Notes: generated by a model not told the origin, from the sequence alone. A stretch of 64,000 nucleotides of DNA from Paenibacillus sp. FSL H8-0548 (GCF_038630985.1 NZ_CP152049.1:7287570-7351569); one strand, 5' to 3'; shown: positions 17,887-26,764, numbered from the stretch's first letter. Translations and numbers: made by a program.

Positions 17887-18123
17887 ATGTATTGCGTTAG
17901 AGTATGGAGTAGTGTAACTATTTTTCTTGTTCTTTTTGGACTTGCATGGGCTATGGATTCACACATTCAGATAAAACACACTAATCAACAAGTATTTCCG
18001 CCAGTTGATAAAGGCTATACCATTTTCTCTTCGCATACTCAACAGCCCGTTGTTGATCCAAAAACACCTTATGGGCCGCGTGAATACGTCAGAATAACAC
18101 GTAACCATACGCAGTTTAGATGA
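17887..18123 (+). CDS. Small exported or membrane-anchored protein, unknown
   Basis: 78 residues with one N-terminal hydrophobic helix (about residues 8-23) followed by a short polar, proline-containing tail rich in histidine and glutamine. A GAAGGAG box nine bases before the ATG supports translation. The stop codon directly abuts the stop of the convergent gene at 18124. I do not recognise a family and see no conserved motif. The good ribosome binding site and signal-like start make it more likely real than a chance frame. Confidence 0.5.
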   Translation: MYCVRVWSSVTIFLVLFGLAWAMDSHIQIKHTNQQVFPPVDKGYTIFSSHTQQPVVDPKTPYGPREYVRITRNHTQFR

Positions 18124-18423
18124 TTAATGCTGCTCATGTTTTTTGTTTATAGCAGCCCTAACCACTTTTATGAAGCCAGTTGGGTCCGTTTTAATAGAAA
18201 AAGAAAATATTCCATGCTTTGTATGCAAATAGAGGAAGCCTTCCGTGCTGCCCAAATGTCGGTACGAGATATCAAATAACTCTCGGATAAGAAACTCATG
18301 ATATCGGGTTGTGATTTTATCTGCATACAGATGGATGAACCGTTCATCTATCACCGTTATTTGCTCATTTCCGATGATTTCACGCCCCACCTTATAATAG
18401 GGCATTTCTGCAATCCATTTCAT
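18124..18423 (-). CDS. Hypothetical cytoplasmic protein, about 99 residues
   Basis: A short soluble protein without membrane segments, beginning MKWIAEMPYYKVGREIIG and ending in a basic, histidine-containing tail. The alternating beta-like pattern could suggest a PH-like fold, but that is only an impression. An AAGGAG box before the ATG gives good support for the start. It lies behind an ABC-2 transporter pair on the same strand with a 35-base gap, so it may be co-transcribed with it. Function unknown. Confidence 0.6.
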   Translation of the reverse strand: MKWIAEMPYYKVGREIIGNEQITVIDERFIHLYADKITTRYHEFLIRELFDISYRHLGSTEGFLYLHTKHGIFSFSIKTDPTGFIKVVRAAINKKHEQH

Positions 18424-18458
18424 GAATGCTCTCCTTGTCCTACTCCAATTACTTCAGC

Positions 18459-19253
18459 TTACAAAGGTAAATCTCTTCTTTTAAATACATAAATAGCACT
18501 CGTATAAAACAATAGTCCAATCATACCAAGACCAATCATACTTGGCAAAAGATCTGCGCTCCCAGCTGCTATTTCTGCCGGCTTAAAGAAAGTAAGCACA
18601 GTAAATCGATCAAGCCATTTCAGATCATTGGACATATTTGAAAGTAATTGAAACATGTAGAATACGACTGACAGCGCTCCCGAAGCGAGAAGCGATTGCT
18701 TCGCTTCGTTGAATATAGAGGAAAAGAAGAAGGCATATCCGCTAATGGCAAAAAACAATAAAAACCCCATGGCATTGATTTGAATAAATGCTGAACGGTT
18801 GAAATCATCTTGATCAATTAAAATAGAGCCCGCTATTAAACCCACTGCCGTTGTAATTGATATAAGCATGAATAGCCCTGTAAGCAGGACAGTGGCCTGA
18901 GTTATCGCTATCTTGCTTCTTGAGACAGGTGTAGAAAGTAAATAAGCCATTGAACCCCGATCTACTAAATTAGCTATTAATTGATTTGCAGCGATGATAC
19001 ATAAAATAATCATGAAAACAACAAAAGTAACGCCATAAAAGCCTGTGGCTATAAATCCTGTCATTCCATGTAAACCAGCGCTTAACCCCAACGCATCACG
19101 CATAGCCTCGGGCAGCATGGCGAATGGATCAGATTCAAGACTTGATGTATACATACCCATGATAACTAGCAAATAAAATAAGATGAGCGCTGTAAATATT
19201 GCAAACAGCCTATAGGTTCTCTTCACTGTAGATAGAAATAGTGCTGTGTTCAT
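18459..19253 (-). CDS. ABC-2 type transporter, permease
   Basis: 264 residues with six membrane helices and a long first extracellular loop, the usual plan of single-domain ABC-2 permeases. The segment DRGSMAYLLSTPVSRSKIAI is the typical coupling loop between helices 2 and 3 in this family. It overlaps the upstream ATPase gene by four bases (ATGA), so the two products form one exporter. The substrate is unknown; such pairs often serve peptide, drug or lipid export. Expression is probably controlled by the divergent TetR gene at 20288. Confidence 0.85.
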   Translation of the reverse strand: MNTALFLSTVKRTYRLFAIFTALILFYLLVIMGMYTSSLESDPFAMLPEAMRDALGLSAGLHGMTGFIATGFYGVTFVVFMIILCIIAANQLIANLVDRGSMAYLLSTPVSRSKIAITQATVLLTGLFMLISITTAVGLIAGSILIDQDDFNRSAFIQINAMGFLLFFAISGYAFFFSSIFNEAKQSLLASGALSVVFYMFQLLSNMSNDLKWLDRFTVLTFFKPAEIAAGSADLLPSMIGLGMIGLLFYTSAIYVFKRRDLPL

Positions 19254-20140
19254 CCCATTCTCTCCTTTTGAACATAATAATGCATAAAAATGTCTTCAAG
19301 CTTCTGCGCATGAATATCCATATTCTTCACTTTACACTTTGATAAGGTTTGAATGAATTCATCGTAATTTCCCTGCAAAGCCACTTTTATAGTAAGACCT
19401 TCCTCATCAACAATTTCCAAATTTGATTCGCGAATCACAGTGATGTCCTGCTTCGTAGCCAGTGTGAGATCAATCATTTTTCTTTGCATCGTTTGCAGCT
19501 GCTGCACATCTTCAATTGCGATAATACGGCCGTCTTTTATAATTCCTGCACGGTCACAGGTCCTATTGATTTCCTCAAAGCTATGTGACGACATGATAAC
19601 TGTCTTTCCAGCGTCCTTTGCCTCCTTCACCAGTTCAATAAATACATTCTGCATAAGAGGATCAAGTCCCGATGTTGGCTCATCAAGTATAAGCACCGAG
19701 GGGTCGTGCATGAAAGTCGCTACAATTCCGACCTTCTGTTTCATGCCTTTTGACATTTTGCGAAATGGAGTTCGAACATCAAACTGCAGTCGTTCAATTA
19801 GTAGATCAAGTGATGTACCATAATCCTTCATGCCCCTCATTCCTGCAAGCATCTTTAGCAATTGGTATCCGTTCAGTCCTTCTGGAAAAGCAATCTCCCC
19901 TGGCAAATAACCAACATGAAGTTGAATTTCTGCACTCTTTCTCCAGCAATCAAGCCCATTAATTTCTGCGTTGCCGCTTTCAGGTTTTATGAATCCCATT
20001 AAATGACGAATGGTGGTGGACTTACCTGCCCCATTTGGACCTAAAAAACCAAAAACTTCCCCACGCTTTACTACAAAGTTTAATTGAAATATGCCTCTAC
20101 CGTTTTTAAAGGTCTTTGTTAGCTCATTGAGTTGAATCAT
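19250..20140 (-). CDS. ABC transporter ATP-binding protein
   Basis: 296 residues with all ATPase motifs: Walker A GPNGAGKSTT, signature sequence SKGMKQKVG, Walker B LILDEPTSGLDP and switch SSHSFEEI. A C-terminal extension of about 80 residues follows, as in drug or bacteriocin-type ABC-2 exporters. The start ATG has an AAGGGG box. It forms an operon with the following permease and is divergent from a TetR regulator, with a large inverted repeat in between that may be the operator. Confidence 0.9.
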   Translation of the reverse strand: MIQLNELTKTFKNGRGIFQLNFVVKRGEVFGFLGPNGAGKSTTIRHLMGFIKPESGNAEINGLDCWRKSAEIQLHVGYLPGEIAFPEGLNGYQLLKMLAGMRGMKDYGTSLDLLIERLQFDVRTPFRKMSKGMKQKVGIVATFMHDPSVLILDEPTSGLDPLMQNVFIELVKEAKDAGKTVIMSSHSFEEINRTCDRAGIIKDGRIIAIEDVQQLQTMQRKMIDLTLATKQDITVIRESNLEIVDEEGLTIKVALQGNYDEFIQTLSKCKVKNMDIHAQKLEDIFMHYYVQKERMG

Positions 20141-20200
20141 CCTGCGCCAACCCCTTTGACTGTTTTGAATTAAAATTATATATATTATTCATAATATTAC

Positions 20201-20253
20201 TGAATGACTACAATATCAATATGTTTTTGAATATAATCCGTTGTAATCATTCA
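20201..20253. promoter_or_regulatory. Inverted repeat, candidate TetR operator
   Basis: Arms TGAATGACTACAA (20201-20213) and TTGTAATCATTCA (20241-20253) pair at 12 of 13 positions across 27 bases. The repeat lies between the divergent starts of the ABC ATPase (20140) and the TetR gene (20288). TetR proteins often repress both flanking genes from such sites. Each arm could bind one dimer half or hold its own site; which is unknown. Confidence 0.6.
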
Positions 20254-20287
20254 AAACGTAAGATATGCTTAAGACGAGGTGAATAGA

Positions 20288-20887
20288 ATGGATGGTTACC
20301 GGCAGCGTACAGAAAACAAAAGAAAGGCCATACAGCTTGCCGCGCTCGATTTATTCGCTAGTCACGGCATTGCGAAAGTTAGCCTTGCTGAAATTGCAAA
20401 GAAGGCTCGTGTATCGCCTGTAACGATTTATAATTATTTTGGCACCAAGGATGCGCTTGTCAAAGGAGTCATGATTTACTTTTTAGAAGAAGAATGGCGC
20501 AGGCAAATTGAGCTAATGCAAAGTGACCTTCCGTTTCTTGAGAAAGTAAAAAGATTAATGTTTGACGGCGAAGAGTGGACAGGTAAATGGAATAAAGAAA
20601 TTCTTGAAGAGCTGCTTTCTAATGATAATGAATGGAAACAAATGGTTGAAGATATGTTTGAGGATGTTTTGCCAGAATTAATGCGATTCATCGAGACTGG
20701 GAAAAACGAGGGCTATATCGATCGTGATTTGTCTTCTAATACTATACTTGTCTATTTTAGACTTCTTAAGGAGATTAAGCTCACACCTATTTTTAAAGAA
20801 GTAAGTACCAATACACGTATGCTCGAGGAATTAAGCAGAATAATGTTTTATGGTTTACTTAATCATAAAACAGAGGACCTAATTTAA
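20288..20887 (+). CDS. TetR/AcrR family regulator
   Basis: About 199 residues. The N-terminal 50 residues form the TetR helix-turn-helix, with AALDLFASHGIAKVSLAEIA and VSPVTIYNYFGTKDALV. The rest is a helical ligand-binding domain without recognisable motif. A GAGGTGA box supports the ATG at 20288; a GTG three codons earlier overlaps that box and is unlikely. The gene is divergent from the ABC exporter at 18459-20140 and probably regulates it. The ligand is unknown. Confidence 0.88.
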   Translation: MDGYRQRTENKRKAIQLAALDLFASHGIAKVSLAEIAKKARVSPVTIYNYFGTKDALVKGVMIYFLEEEWRRQIELMQSDLPFLEKVKRLMFDGEEWTGKWNKEILEELLSNDNEWKQMVEDMFEDVLPELMRFIETGKNEGYIDRDLSSNTILVYFRLLKEIKLTPIFKEVSTNTRMLEELSRIMFYGLLNHKTEDLI

Positions 20888-21182
20888 AAAATGAACCTTG
20901 CATAGAGCTACTCTGGAAGGCTTCTTCAGATCCTACCCTTGGATCAAGTCCATCTCAGATAAAAACGCAGTTGCTGCGAATTGAAGTGGTTGGCTGGGGC
21001 ATGCGGAAATAGAGGTATACTCAGGAAATATTCCCTTGGCTATCTCTACTGCACGCATACTCCACATGATCTCTGGAGGTTCACCCTCCCATAACTCAAC
21101 GGGTCAATGCCCTTACATTCCTTAGTTATACCCATCCAAGGTGTGGAGACCGATAGCGTTTAGCGGATGGGCCTGAGCCCTT
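20888..21182. other. Decayed non-coding stretch next to the BCCT remnant
   Basis: No intact frame. On the minus strand a stop-free run with protein-like composition (for example VELWEGEPPEIMWSM, about 21100-20945) ends without a credible start, so this may be eroded coding sequence. I could not assign it to a family. It joins the BCCT fragment to the right and the end of the TetR gene to the left. Confidence 0.35.
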
Positions 21183-21422
21183 TTAGGTAACGAACTCGGT
21201 CCTCATAAAGGAAGTCGGCCCTGTTACCCATACGAAAAGCATTAATATAACAGCTATAATCAGGTTTGTGTTGCTCATAATTTTAATTCCTTTATCCAAA
21301 CCTGTACTTGCCGAGATGAGGAACAACACGGTTACGACGTTTGCTACTCCAAAAATAGTGGCGATGACCGTCAAAATATCAATGATTCCCCCTATCCAAC
21401 TAGCTGCAAGACGTTCACCCAA
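21183..21422 (-). pseudogene. Fragment of a BCCT-family betaine transporter
   Basis: 79 codons spell a mid-protein piece of a BCCT transporter (OpuD/BetP family, uptake of glycine betaine and similar osmolytes). A segment like IDILTVIATIFGVA is followed at once by VVTVLFLISASTGLDKGIKI and then a helix ending in GPTSFM. In intact relatives, as I remember them, these blocks are separated by about 30 residues and flanked by several hundred more. So both an internal deletion and loss of both ends are inferred. Non-functional. Confidence 0.65.
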
Positions 21423-21697
21423 TAAAGGATAAAGGTGGAGCTAATCAAGACTTTCTAAATATGTTTTTATCGCATGTCCCATTATTTTTCAACATCGAAT
21501 AAGGTACAGAGATATTTCCGAACTTAGGAGTAATCTTGGTAAAAAGGCGGTACACATCGATATCCCGAATATTTTCTGCAAAAATGGTTTGGAATATAGA
21601 ACACACCTGCACTCTTGACACTTACCTTTTCAAACAATTATTATGAATTTAAAATAAAATTATTCACAAAGTCATTAAATGAAAGGACTAATCCTTT

Positions 21698-22306
21698 ATG
21701 CCTAAAAAATTCAATGAAAATGAAAAACAATGGATACGAAAAAAACTATTTGAGGAAGGCAAACGACGCTTCGAGTCAGTTGGTCTAAAAAAAACGAGTG
21801 TAGAGGACCTAACCAAAGCCTCCGGAATTGCGCAAGGCTCCTTCTATATGTTCTACGGTTCTAAAGAAGAGCTCCTCTATCACATCCTGCTTGAGGAAGA
21901 AGCTGCAATACGCAATCAGATCCTTGCCACGGTAAAGGAGATATCAACGGTAACAAAAGAAGATATTAAACAATTTCTGCTTGAGGCATTACGTTTATTA
22001 GACGAAAACCCCTTAATCCGTCAGATGTATTTGGATGGTGAGTTTGCTCAGCTTGTCCGAAAGCTCCCCCCGGAACTACTAAAGCGTAATTTTTCAGAGG
22101 ATACCGATGCGCTAATGCCCGTTATTCATTCTTGGCAAGCAGCTGGAATTCTAGTACACACGCGTCCTGAACTAATTGTCAGTTTGATTAGATCTTTGGT
22201 ACTACTTACTTTACATAAGCCGGAGATCGGAACGGATATTTATAACGACACCCTTTCATTTTTACTGGACTTGATCTCAGAAGGCATGGTCGCTAAAAGA
22301 GACTAA
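21698..22306 (+). CDS. TetR/AcrR family regulator
   Basis: 202 residues. The helix-turn-helix is near the N-terminus (RFESVGLKKTSVEDLTKASG and GSFYMFYGSKEELLY), followed by an all-helical ligand domain. It is the first gene of a four-gene plus-strand unit, with 12 bases to the ATPase gene, so it probably regulates the exporter that follows, including itself. The 5' gap is AT-rich; AAAGGA precedes the ATG. The ligand cannot be told. Confidence 0.88.
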   Translation: MPKKFNENEKQWIRKKLFEEGKRRFESVGLKKTSVEDLTKASGIAQGSFYMFYGSKEELLYHILLEEEAAIRNQILATVKEISTVTKEDIKQFLLEALRLLDENPLIRQMYLDGEFAQLVRKLPPELLKRNFSEDTDALMPVIHSWQAAGILVHTRPELIVSLIRSLVLLTLHKPEIGTDIYNDTLSFLLDLISEGMVAKRD

Positions 22307-22318
22307 GGGGGAAACTCA

Positions 22319-23176
22319 GTGATTATTAATGTCAACCATCTGAAATATGCGTACCCAGCATCAACAAATACAGTTCTAAATGATTTAAGTTTTTCTATTG
22401 CAGAAGGGGAAGTGTTCGGGTTTTTAGGACCATCAGGCGCTGGAAAGAGCACTACCCAAAAAATACTTATTGGTGCCCTCAAAAATTACACGGGCAGTGT
22501 ACAGGTTCTTGGAAATGAAATAAAGAATACTACCCCAGATTACTATGAACGCATTGGTGTTGCATTTGAATTTCCAAACTTCTACAGCAAATTTACAGCT
22601 CTTGAGAATTTAAATGTCTTCCGCTCCTTATATGCCGGCGCTACAGAGGAACCTATGCGACTACTGGAGCTGGTTGGACTTGAGGAGGCAGCCCATATGA
22701 AGGTGTCACAGCTTTCTAAAGGAATGAAAATGAGGCTTAATTTTTGCCGTTCCTTGCTTCATCGTCCTAGTGTCTTATTTCTTGATGAGCCTACTTCCGG
22801 TCTTGATCCCGTAAATGCCAAACGAATGAAGGATATAATAATAGAGAAAAAAGCATCCGGTACAACCATCGTTATTACAACGCATAACATGGTGGCCGCA
22901 GAGGAGCTTTGCGATCGTGTCGCTTTCATCGTCGACGGTCATATCAAGCTCATTGATTCCCCCCGTGAACTAAAGCTGCGCTTTGGACAGAAACAAATTC
23001 GAGTTGACTATTTAAAGGAGCAAGAACGTTTAAGTGCACATTTTTCAATGATTGGGTTGGCTGATGATCCATCCTTTCTAAATCTTCTCCGCAACGAACA
23101 GATCGAAACCATACATTCATTGGAAGCATCGCTTGAGCAAATATTCATCGATATAACAGGGAGACTCTTACAATGA
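22319..23176 (+). CDS. ABC transporter ATP-binding protein
   Basis: 285 residues with Walker A GPSGAGKSTT, signature SKGMKMRLN, Walker B LFLDEPTSGLDP and the switch region ITTHNM. The C-terminal 70 residues are an accessory domain as in export ATPases. The start is GTG at 22319 after AAGGGGGAAA. It overlaps the next gene by four bases. With two following permeases it forms an exporter like the fluoroquinolone-type ABC-2 systems of mycobacteria and bacilli. The substrate is not known. Confidence 0.9.
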   Translation: MIINVNHLKYAYPASTNTVLNDLSFSIAEGEVFGFLGPSGAGKSTTQKILIGALKNYTGSVQVLGNEIKNTTPDYYERIGVAFEFPNFYSKFTALENLNVFRSLYAGATEEPMRLLELVGLEEAAHMKVSQLSKGMKMRLNFCRSLLHRPSVLFLDEPTSGLDPVNAKRMKDIIIEKKASGTTIVITTHNMVAAEELCDRVAFIVDGHIKLIDSPRELKLRFGQKQIRVDYLKEQERLSAHFSMIGLADDPSFLNLLRNEQIETIHSLEASLEQIFIDITGRLLQ

Positions 23177-23880
23177 GAATGCTGATGACGATATTATACG
23201 ATATTCGCTTCCAGTGGCGGCATGGGTTTTATTTCGTCTATCTATTGGTTTGTACAATCTATCTTATTCTACTCCACTCTATTCCTGTGCATTACAAAGA
23301 AACGGCCGCACTCCTGCTTACCTTCTCTGACCCGAGCGCGCTCGGACTAATCCTAGCGGGAGGCATTGTATTGCTGGAGAAGGATCAGGGCATACATGAC
23401 AGTCTGTTTGTAACGCCGATTCGTTTAAGGGAATACCTGATCGCTAAATCGATCTCATTATCAATTATCTCGGTCCTCTCGGCATGGGTTATTCATATTT
23501 TTGCTCTAGGTATGCCTTCTTCCCCCTTTTTATTTACATTTGCCGTCATGCTGACTTCAAGTTTTTTCACGTTGCTTTCTATCGGCGTAGTTGTCCGTTC
23601 CCAATCCATTAACGGCTTTATTCTCCTTTCACAGCTATATGCACTGCCGTTTGCATTACCTTTGCTTGATTTTTTTGATATAGGACCCAGGTTTATGTAT
23701 TTAATCTTCCCAACAGAGGGCTCTCTGCTGCTTCTAAAATCGATGCTTCAGCAAATAGCGGTTGGTGAGGCTATTTATGGAGTTATCATTTTATCCATTG
23801 GCAATGCTGTTGTTTTTTTCTGGGCGCAGTATTCCTTCAATCAGAACATCTTACTAAACATGGGGAGCGGAGAAGGATGA
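23173..23880 (+). CDS. ABC-2 exporter permease 1
   Basis: 235 residues with six membrane helices. A short cytoplasmic loop carries LEKDQGIHDSLFVTPIRLRE, the typical coupling segment of fluoroquinolone-export-type permeases. It overlaps the ATPase gene by four bases before it and the second permease by four bases after it, so the three are translationally coupled. It probably pairs with the second permease as a heterodimeric channel. Confidence 0.85.
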   Translation: MRMLMTILYDIRFQWRHGFYFVYLLVCTIYLILLHSIPVHYKETAALLLTFSDPSALGLILAGGIVLLEKDQGIHDSLFVTPIRLREYLIAKSISLSIISVLSAWVIHIFALGMPSSPFLFTFAVMLTSSFFTLLSIGVVVRSQSINGFILLSQLYALPFALPLLDFFDIGPRFMYLIFPTEGSLLLLKSMLQQIAVGEAIYGVIILSIGNAVVFFWAQYSFNQNILLNMGSGEG

Positions 23881-24605
23881 TTAAAAAGCTGAAGGCGCTG
23901 ATGAGAAATGATGCCCGGCAAATTTGGAATGATCCACTGCTAATGGCCAGCTTGTTAGGGCCAATAGCCGTTATTGTTTTTGCACGTTTCATCGTCCCGC
24001 CCCTTTCGTCTTGGATCGAACAACAATATGCATTTTCGATATTCCTATATTCTGATTTTATTGCAACCTTTCTCCTGCTTACAATACCGCTTCTTTCAGG
24101 TACGTTCGCCGGATTGCTCATGCTGGATGAACGCGATGAAAACATGATTTCCTATTATGCTGTTACTCCTCTTACCCGAAGAGGCTATTTTGCATACCGA
24201 CTATTTTGGCCTTGCCTTTTGACATTTGGTTTATCCAGCTTGTTTTTTATATGCTCCGGCATTACCTCGATACGAATAGAGAGCCTCTATTCTGTACTTC
24301 TGCTCACAATAGAGGCTCCCTGCCTGGCTTTATTTTTAGCAGCCTATGCCGCCAATAAGGTAGAAGGCTTAGCCTTATCCAAAATAAGCGGCTTGCTCTT
24401 TGCAGGACCTATTATAGCTGCCTTCACACCGTTTCCCTGGTCGTATTTGGGGATTTGGATTCCGACATATTGGCCTGCAAAAAGCTATATTTTAGCCGTA
24501 TCAGGAGAATCATTGCTTTCATTAGGAGCTTTTGGAATTGGCCTTGTGTTACATCTTCTATTTTTCAAAAGCATGCTGGGATCATTCATGAAGAGAATAG
24601 ATTAG
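23877..24605 (+). CDS. ABC-2 exporter permease 2
   Basis: 242 residues with about six helices and a loop of the same kind as in permease 1 (MLDERDENMISYYAVTPLTR). The two are distant homologues, in line with a heterodimeric membrane part. It is the last certain gene of the TetR-ABC unit. A terminator at 24829-24857 follows after 220 bases, leaving room for one more short gene. Confidence 0.85.
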   Translation: MIKKLKALMRNDARQIWNDPLLMASLLGPIAVIVFARFIVPPLSSWIEQQYAFSIFLYSDFIATFLLLTIPLLSGTFAGLLMLDERDENMISYYAVTPLTRRGYFAYRLFWPCLLTFGLSSLFFICSGITSIRIESLYSVLLLTIEAPCLALFLAAYAANKVEGLALSKISGLLFAGPIIAAFTPFPWSYLGIWIPTYWPAKSYILAVSGESLLSLGAFGIGLVLHLLFFKSMLGSFMKRID

Positions 24606-24676
24606 CCTGTGCATTCCTGAGCTCAAACAATCTTCTCCTTTTGATTCTCGCTCAACTCACCACTCATAACGAGCGC

Positions 24677-24805
24677 TTGAAAAAAAGGAAGGACCGCTTT
24701 AATGGTGTTGCAACCAAATTGAGGTTTAGCTTAACTTTTATAATTGTTCTTGTGGTTTTACTGGTCTTGATTGGTGTCTTCCAATTTATATCCCCAACCA
24801 ATTGA
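24677..24805 (+). CDS. Possible single-helix micropeptide
   Basis: A 42-codon frame (TTG start) with a basic N-terminus and one strong C-terminal membrane helix (LTFIIVLVVLLVLIGVF). The shape recalls small single-helix sporulation peptides of the YjcZ kind, but the glycine-rich start typical of that group is absent. No good ribosome binding site is visible. It ends 24 bases before a strong terminator and so would be the last gene of the exporter transcript. It may equally be a remnant. Confidence 0.25.
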   Translation: MKKRKDRFNGVATKLRFSLTFIIVLVVLLVLIGVFQFISPTN

Positions 24806-24828
24806 TCTATTGGGAAGGATACCACAAT

Positions 24829-24857
24829 AAACCGCCTTTTCACAAAGGCGGTTTTCT
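24829..24857 (+). terminator. Intrinsic terminator after the second ABC exporter
   Basis: An 11-bp perfect stem (AAACCGCCTTT and complement) with a 4-base loop and trailing T residues. Because the right arm ends in T residues and the left begins with A residues, it can act on both strands and separates this unit from the convergent ectoine operon. Confidence 0.88.
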
Positions 24858-24913
24858 TACGGCCAAATATCAACATTAAAATTTATCATAGCCAAGAAGA
24901 AAGCATGACCTAG

Positions 24914-25435
24914 CTACCTTTCAATCATTTTCGTCCAAAATCCGCCTTTAAAATGTCTTGGCTCGTGAGAAATCACGAACGCACGCGGAGCATCTGCTGC
25001 AATACTATCCATGAGTCGCTTCTCATTACTTCGCTTGACGAGCACTTGCATTACGAGCCGCTTGCCATCCTTGCCGTCTGCTAGCCAAGACGTCACGCCA
25101 TACCCGTAACTTCTTAGCTTGTCCGGCAGCGTAGTCTCTACGGAATCGGCGATGACCTGCACGACGGAATAGCCTAGCGCCATATACTCTTCGATTCGGC
25201 TCCCCAGATAGACGCCTGCTCCGAAGCCAAGGCAGTAGGCTACCATATTAATAGGATTGGAAAGATTTTGTAGAACAAGATTCAACCCGGCTAAATAAAT
25301 GAACACTTCAACCATTGCAAGGAGAGAGGCTGCGCCTCTTCTCCCTTTTATTAGAAATATTAGGCGCAGCGTAAACAACGATACGTAGGTTATATTAATA
25401 ATAGCAATTGAACTAATAAGCAATAACGGGCTCAT
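24914..25435 (-). CDS. UPF0316/DUF2179-type membrane protein
   Basis: 173 residues with three N-terminal membrane helices (first about 90 residues) and a C-terminal soluble alpha/beta domain containing RLVMQVLVKRSNEKRLMDSI and APRAFVISHEP. This matches the UPF0316 (YebE-like) family, whose soluble part is a DUF2179 domain found also in YitT-type proteins. Function unknown. It begins three bases after the ectD stop, so it is probably the last gene of the ectoine transcript, which is not a usual member of ect operons. Confidence 0.8.
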   Translation of the reverse strand: MSPLLLISSIAIINITYVSLFTLRLIFLIKGRRGAASLLAMVEVFIYLAGLNLVLQNLSNPINMVAYCLGFGAGVYLGSRIEEYMALGYSVVQVIADSVETTLPDKLRSYGYGVTSWLADGKDGKRLVMQVLVKRSNEKRLMDSIAADAPRAFVISHEPRHFKGGFWTKMIER

Positions 25436-25438
25436 TAC

Positions 25439-26347
25439 TTATTCACGCGCTGCGATGTATAACGGTCGCGGACTTTGTCCGGAATACGGCTTTTGAAGCT
25501 TATTTTCCTTGCTGTTGTACACAAGGAATACATTACTGCGCGGATCCGGTGTAATGTTGCTGTTCGAACCATGCATCGTATTGCAATCGAACAAGATAAT
25601 AGAGCCCGCAGAGCCTAATGCCGTATGAATGCCACCTTCCTTGCGCAGCATTTCCAGACTATCCGGATCTGGAACTCCGTATTCCTGCCGGCGAAGCGAT
25701 TGCTTAAAATGATTGTCCGGCGTCTTACCGATACAAGATATAAATTTCTTATGTGAACCGGGAATAACCATTAACGGTCCATTATGATGATAGTTATCCT
25801 CTAGCGCTATAGAACAGCTGAACGCCCGCATTGCCGGCATTCCATCTTCCACATGCCATGTCTCGAAATCCGAATGCCAATAAAACTCTTTGCCCGTAAA
25901 GCCCGGCTTGAAATTAATGCGTGATTGGTGAACATAAATGTCCGACCCTAGTAAGTAGTTTGCTATTTTTACGAGTCGCGGATGCTCGGCCAGCTTTTTG
26001 AAACATTCATTATGATCATGAATGGCGAAGATTGAACGTACTTCTCTACTTTCCGGCTCTAAAATTACGTGCTCCGCCTCTTCCTTACGATAAATGTCAC
26101 CAAGCTTTTTCAATTCCGACCGCCATTCAGTAATTTCCTCCGCTGAGAAGAATTGATCTAGAACCAAAAAACCGTTTTGTTCGTAGAAATCCAATTGCTC
26201 CGTGGTCAAAGGACTTTGCTCCGTCCATTCAGAATAAATCACCGGGTCTTCACGTTTCATTATAACGGGTACATCAGTTACTCTGGATGGATACTTATCC
26301 GCTAACAATTGTTTCTCTAACTGGTCTGATTTCAAAATAGGATTCAT
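25439..26347 (-). CDS. ectD: Ectoine 5-hydroxylase (EctD)
   Basis: About 302 residues of the phytanoyl-CoA dioxygenase superfamily. The EctD signature region FYWHSDFETWHVEDGMP supplies the iron ligands His and Asp, and the second His lies in CNTMHGSNSN. The enzyme uses Fe(II), oxygen and 2-oxoglutarate to convert ectoine to 5-hydroxyectoine, a protectant for osmotic and heat stress. ATG at 26347 is preferred because the GGGAG box overlaps an earlier GTG. It follows ectC with a 21-base gap. Both genes now lie downstream of an IS insertion. Confidence 0.95.
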   Translation of the reverse strand: MNPILKSDQLEKQLLADKYPSRVTDVPVIMKREDPVIYSEWTEQSPLTTEQLDFYEQNGFLVLDQFFSAEEITEWRSELKKLGDIYRKEEAEHVILEPESREVRSIFAIHDHNECFKKLAEHPRLVKIANYLLGSDIYVHQSRINFKPGFTGKEFYWHSDFETWHVEDGMPAMRAFSCSIALEDNYHHNGPLMVIPGSHKKFISCIGKTPDNHFKQSLRRQEYGVPDPDSLEMLRKEGGIHTALGSAGSIILFDCNTMHGSNSNITPDPRSNVFLVYNSKENKLQKPYSGQSPRPLYIAARE

Positions 26348-26368
26348 AACCTTCACTCCCTAATATAT

Positions 26369-26764
26369 TTATTGGGTCTTTTGGATTTCAACTAAAGGAT
26401 AAACACCGTCCGCATCGTGCACTTCATTGCCCGTAAGCGGTGGATTAAACACACATACCATTCGCATTTGGCTCTTTGCCCGCAGCAAATGCTTCTCATT
26501 ACCGTCCAATGCGTACAGTGTTCCTGCCTCGATCGGATAAATAACACCACCGACGACCTCTATTTCTCCTTCACCTTCGATGCAATACACGGCTTCCACA
26601 TGGTTACGGTACCAAATAAGCGTTTCAGTTCCGGCTTTAATCAGCGTATCGTGCATCGAGAATCCCATTCCATCCTTTTTGAGCAGCAAACGCCGCGAAT
26701 TCCATGTCGGTGTATCGATATCGTCCTTTGTACGAATAACATCAACCAAATGTTTTACGATCAT
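26369..26764 (-). CDS. ectC: Ectoine synthase (EctC)
   Basis: A 131-residue cupin protein that closes N-gamma-acetyl-diaminobutyrate to ectoine, the last step of ectoine synthesis. Visible features are the start MIVKHLVDVIRTKDDIDTPT, the cupin strand EAVYCIEGEGEIEVVGG, and DGNEKHLLRAKSQMRMVCVF with the metal-site His. Length is normal. GAAGGTGA stands before the ATG. The gene has been separated from ectB by an IS element whose end lies 26 bases upstream of the ectC start, so the original promoter no longer reaches it without passing through the IS. Confidence 0.95.
   Translation of the reverse strand: MIVKHLVDVIRTKDDIDTPTWNSRRLLLKKDGMGFSMHDTLIKAGTETLIWYRNHVEAVYCIEGEGEIEVVGGVIYPIEAGTLYALDGNEKHLLRAKSQMRMVCVFNPPLTGNEVHDADGVYPLVEIQKTQ

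Noticed and set aside
24455..24676. Longer form of the possible micropeptide frame
   Set aside because: The first part overlaps the second ABC permease in another frame; only the last 42 codons look protein-like.
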